A DNA stretch of 6,450 nt. It comes from Chloroflexota bacterium. Its GTDB lineage: Bacteria; Chloroflexota; Dehalococcoidia; UBA2247; RBG-13-53-26. The stretch lies in the NCBI GenBank assembly GCA_017885485.1, contig JAFNFZ010000095.1:1-6450 (forward strand), written 5' to 3'. Below the pieces are notes generated by a model. That model was not told the DNA's origin. It saw nothing but the letters and a program-made list of their open reading frames with translations, and ran no database searches. The position numbers and the translations under genes are program-made. Shown piece after piece: positions 5,391 to 6,450 of the stretch (positions are counted from its first letter, which is position 1; the number at the start of each line of letters is the position of its first letter).

Positions 5391-5804
5391 ATGACGAGCC
5401 TAATAATCAGAAGGCCAAGTTTCCTTGATGAGTTCGACAGGATGGTGGACAGCCTGTGGACGACCTGGGAGCCGGTTGGCGGACACTACCTGAGCCTCGA
5501 TGTCCATGAGGCGGGTGATGAGCTGGTGGTGAAGACTGAGCTGCCCGGTGTCGGCAAGGAAGGCTTCGAGATCACCATCGACGGGGACGTGCTGCGAATC
5601 GAGGCCGAGAAGAAGGCCGAAGAGGAGACCAAAGAGGGGACCTACCACCTGCGTGAGAGGCACTTCGGCAACTTCTCCCGAGCGCTGTCTCTGCCATTCC
5701 CGGTTGACTCCGGGAAGGCATCGGCCAGGTTCGAGAACGGAGTCCTGGAGATAAGGCTGCCCAAGGCGGAAGAGGCCAAGAGCAAGCGTATTGAAGTGAA
5801 GTAA
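5391..5804 (+). CDS. Hsp20 family small heat-shock protein
   Basis: The 137-residue protein is an ATP-independent holdase that binds unfolding proteins in large oligomers in the cytoplasm. A short N-terminal arm (MTSLIIRRPSFLDEFDRMVD, 1-20) leads into the alpha-crystallin domain (about 33-123). Diagnostic segments are TELPGVGKEGFEI (49-61), the acidic-basic loop EAEKKAEEETKEGTY (71-85), ERHFGNFSRALSLP (89-102) and GVLEIRLPK (117-125). The C-terminal IxI-type motif is I134-E-V136, used for oligomer assembly. Length and domains are complete. ATG 5391 has AAAGGAGG (5376-5383) 7 bases upstream. The gene stands alone between two terminators; its operator is not clear. Family call is certain, and the exact gene name is left open because many such paralogues exist. 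Confidence 0.97.
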   Translation: MTSLIIRRPSFLDEFDRMVDSLWTTWEPVGGHYLSLDVHEAGDELVVKTELPGVGKEGFEITIDGDVLRIEAEKKAEEETKEGTYHLRERHFGNFSRALSLPFPVDSGKASARFENGVLEIRLPKAEEAKSKRIEVK

Positions 5805-5828
5805 GGGAACGCAACCTCGCCAGCGAGA

Positions 5829-5866
5829 GACAAGGGAGTGGGTCGGACCCGCTCCCTTGTCGTTTT
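5829..5866 (+). terminator. Intrinsic terminator after hsp20
   Basis: GACAAGGGAG (5829-5838) pairs with CTCCCTTGTC (5852-5861). It is extended through one T-G wobble and GGGT/ACCC to a stem of about 15 bp with a CGG loop. TTTT follows at 5863-5866. The long stem and T-run 24 bases after the stop support termination of the hsp20 transcript. Confidence 0.85.
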
Positions 5867-5983
5867 GTGGGGCAGAGACCCCCGACGGTCTGAGGTTTGG
5901 TCAGGCGTCGCTAGGAGAGGTTGGCGGTCCCAGCGGTCGGACATTCCCCTGTGTCAGTATTCGGAGGCGGGGCAGCAGTCGAA

Positions 5984-6013
5984 TTGCTGAGGATGGGAGC
6001 GGCGGCTTACAAT
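5984..6013 (+). promoter_or_regulatory. Probable promoter of the metallo-beta-lactamase gene
   Basis: TTGCTG (5984-5989) and TACAAT (6008-6013) are separated by 18 bases. The -10 matches five of six sigma-70 consensus bases and the -35 about three. Transcription would start near 6020. The upstream terminator means this gene needs its own promoter. Confidence 0.45.
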
Positions 6014-6072
6014 TAGTACATGCCTGACGAGAAGGTGACCGTCGGATGACCGGCAGTGGAGGTGATCCATCC

Positions 6073-6450
6073 GTGCAGGAGACCCGCGCTGACAGAGTGG
6101 TCAGATATGCCTCCGGGGCAATCCGGGCGTACCGGATACCTGTGGAGAGCTTCCCAGATCACGTCACCAACGTCTACCTCCTGGTGGAGAGGGAAGCCAC
6201 CCTGATAGACGTCGGCTTCAACAGCGACACGGGCAGAAGCGACCTGGAGAATGGTTTCGCCACGATAAGCAACGACTTCGGTGAGTCGGTCAGTCTGGGG
6301 GACGTAGGCAACATCATTATCACCCACGGGCACGGGGATCATTTCGGCATGCTGGAGCACCCCAAGCTGAAGGGCAAGAGACTGTACATGAGCCCGCCAG
6401 ACACCAGGATCATCAGGGACTATCAGAGTGAGTACCTGGCATGGAAGCGG
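6073..6450 (+). CDS. Metallo-beta-lactamase fold hydrolase, 3' partial
   Basis: The reading frame stays open to the window end, so only the N-terminal part (126 residues from GTG 6073) is visible. The opening strands read IRAYRIPVESFPDHVTNVYLL and LIDVGFN, then IIITHGHGDHFG. THGHGDH is the HxHxDH zinc motif of the superfamily, and D98 in full-frame numbering from ATG 6046 is its aspartate. Members are Zn2+ (sometimes Fe) hydrolases acting on thioesters, phosphoesters, lactams and others; substrate cannot be told from this end. Two starts are possible: GTG 6073 has GGAGGTGAT at 6058-6066 with 6-base spacing, while ATG 6046 has only AAGGTG. I prefer GTG 6073. A nine-codon frame from ATG 6020 ends in TGA overlapping ATG 6046. 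Confidence 0.9.
   Translation, partial: MQETRADRVVRYASGAIRAYRIPVESFPDHVTNVYLLVEREATLIDVGFNSDTGRSDLENGFATISNDFGESVSLGDVGNIIITHGHGDHFGMLEHPKLKGKRLYMSPPDTRIIRDYQSEYLAWKR

Overview
The window looks like a bacterial chromosome fragment of moderately high GC, with strong GGAGG-type ribosome binding sites and some TTG/GTG starts. The mix of genes (VapBC, a degenerate asparagine-synthetase-like protein, very small cysteine-rich and single-helix membrane proteins, an Hsp20) would fit an uncultivated anaerobe such as a Chloroflexota/Dehalococcoidia-like lineage. That placement is a weak inference from general resemblance; no rRNA or marker gene is present.

Left end (1-1000). A FemAB/GNAT-like gene on the minus strand starts near 855. 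It is destroyed at its 3' side by a perfect inverted repeat with 248-bp arms (1-248 and 444-691) around a 195-bp spacer. Because the window opens inside this structure, it may be a contig-end chimera rather than biology. A vapBC toxin-antitoxin pair follows on the plus strand, with a recognisable promoter and palindromic operator.

Middle (1620-3855). A 229-bp gap precedes a 616-residue asparagine-synthetase-like protein. Its N-terminal glutaminase domain has lost the nucleophilic cysteine (Pro2) and the NGE substrate motif, while the ATP-pyrophosphatase loop is kept. A FemAB-like ligase and an AsnB-like amide-forming enzyme on either side of vapBC could be parts of a cell-surface or exopolysaccharide region, but no other such gene is visible.

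Right half (3856-6450). Two small minus-strand genes form a likely operon: a four-CxxCxGxG, DnaJ-type zinc-finger miniprotein and a 77-residue conserved-looking hypothetical protein. A roughly 490-bp divergent intergenic region holds a 24-bp perfect palindrome and a second related site. To its right lie two tandem paralogous single-helix membrane proteins (49 and 56 residues), a clear intrinsic terminator, an Hsp20 chaperone gene with its own terminator, and the start of a metallo-beta-lactamase-fold hydrolase that runs off the window. The most unusual content is the tandem micro-membrane proteins, the zinc-finger miniprotein operon, the palindromic control region between them, and the glutaminase-dead AsnB homologue.
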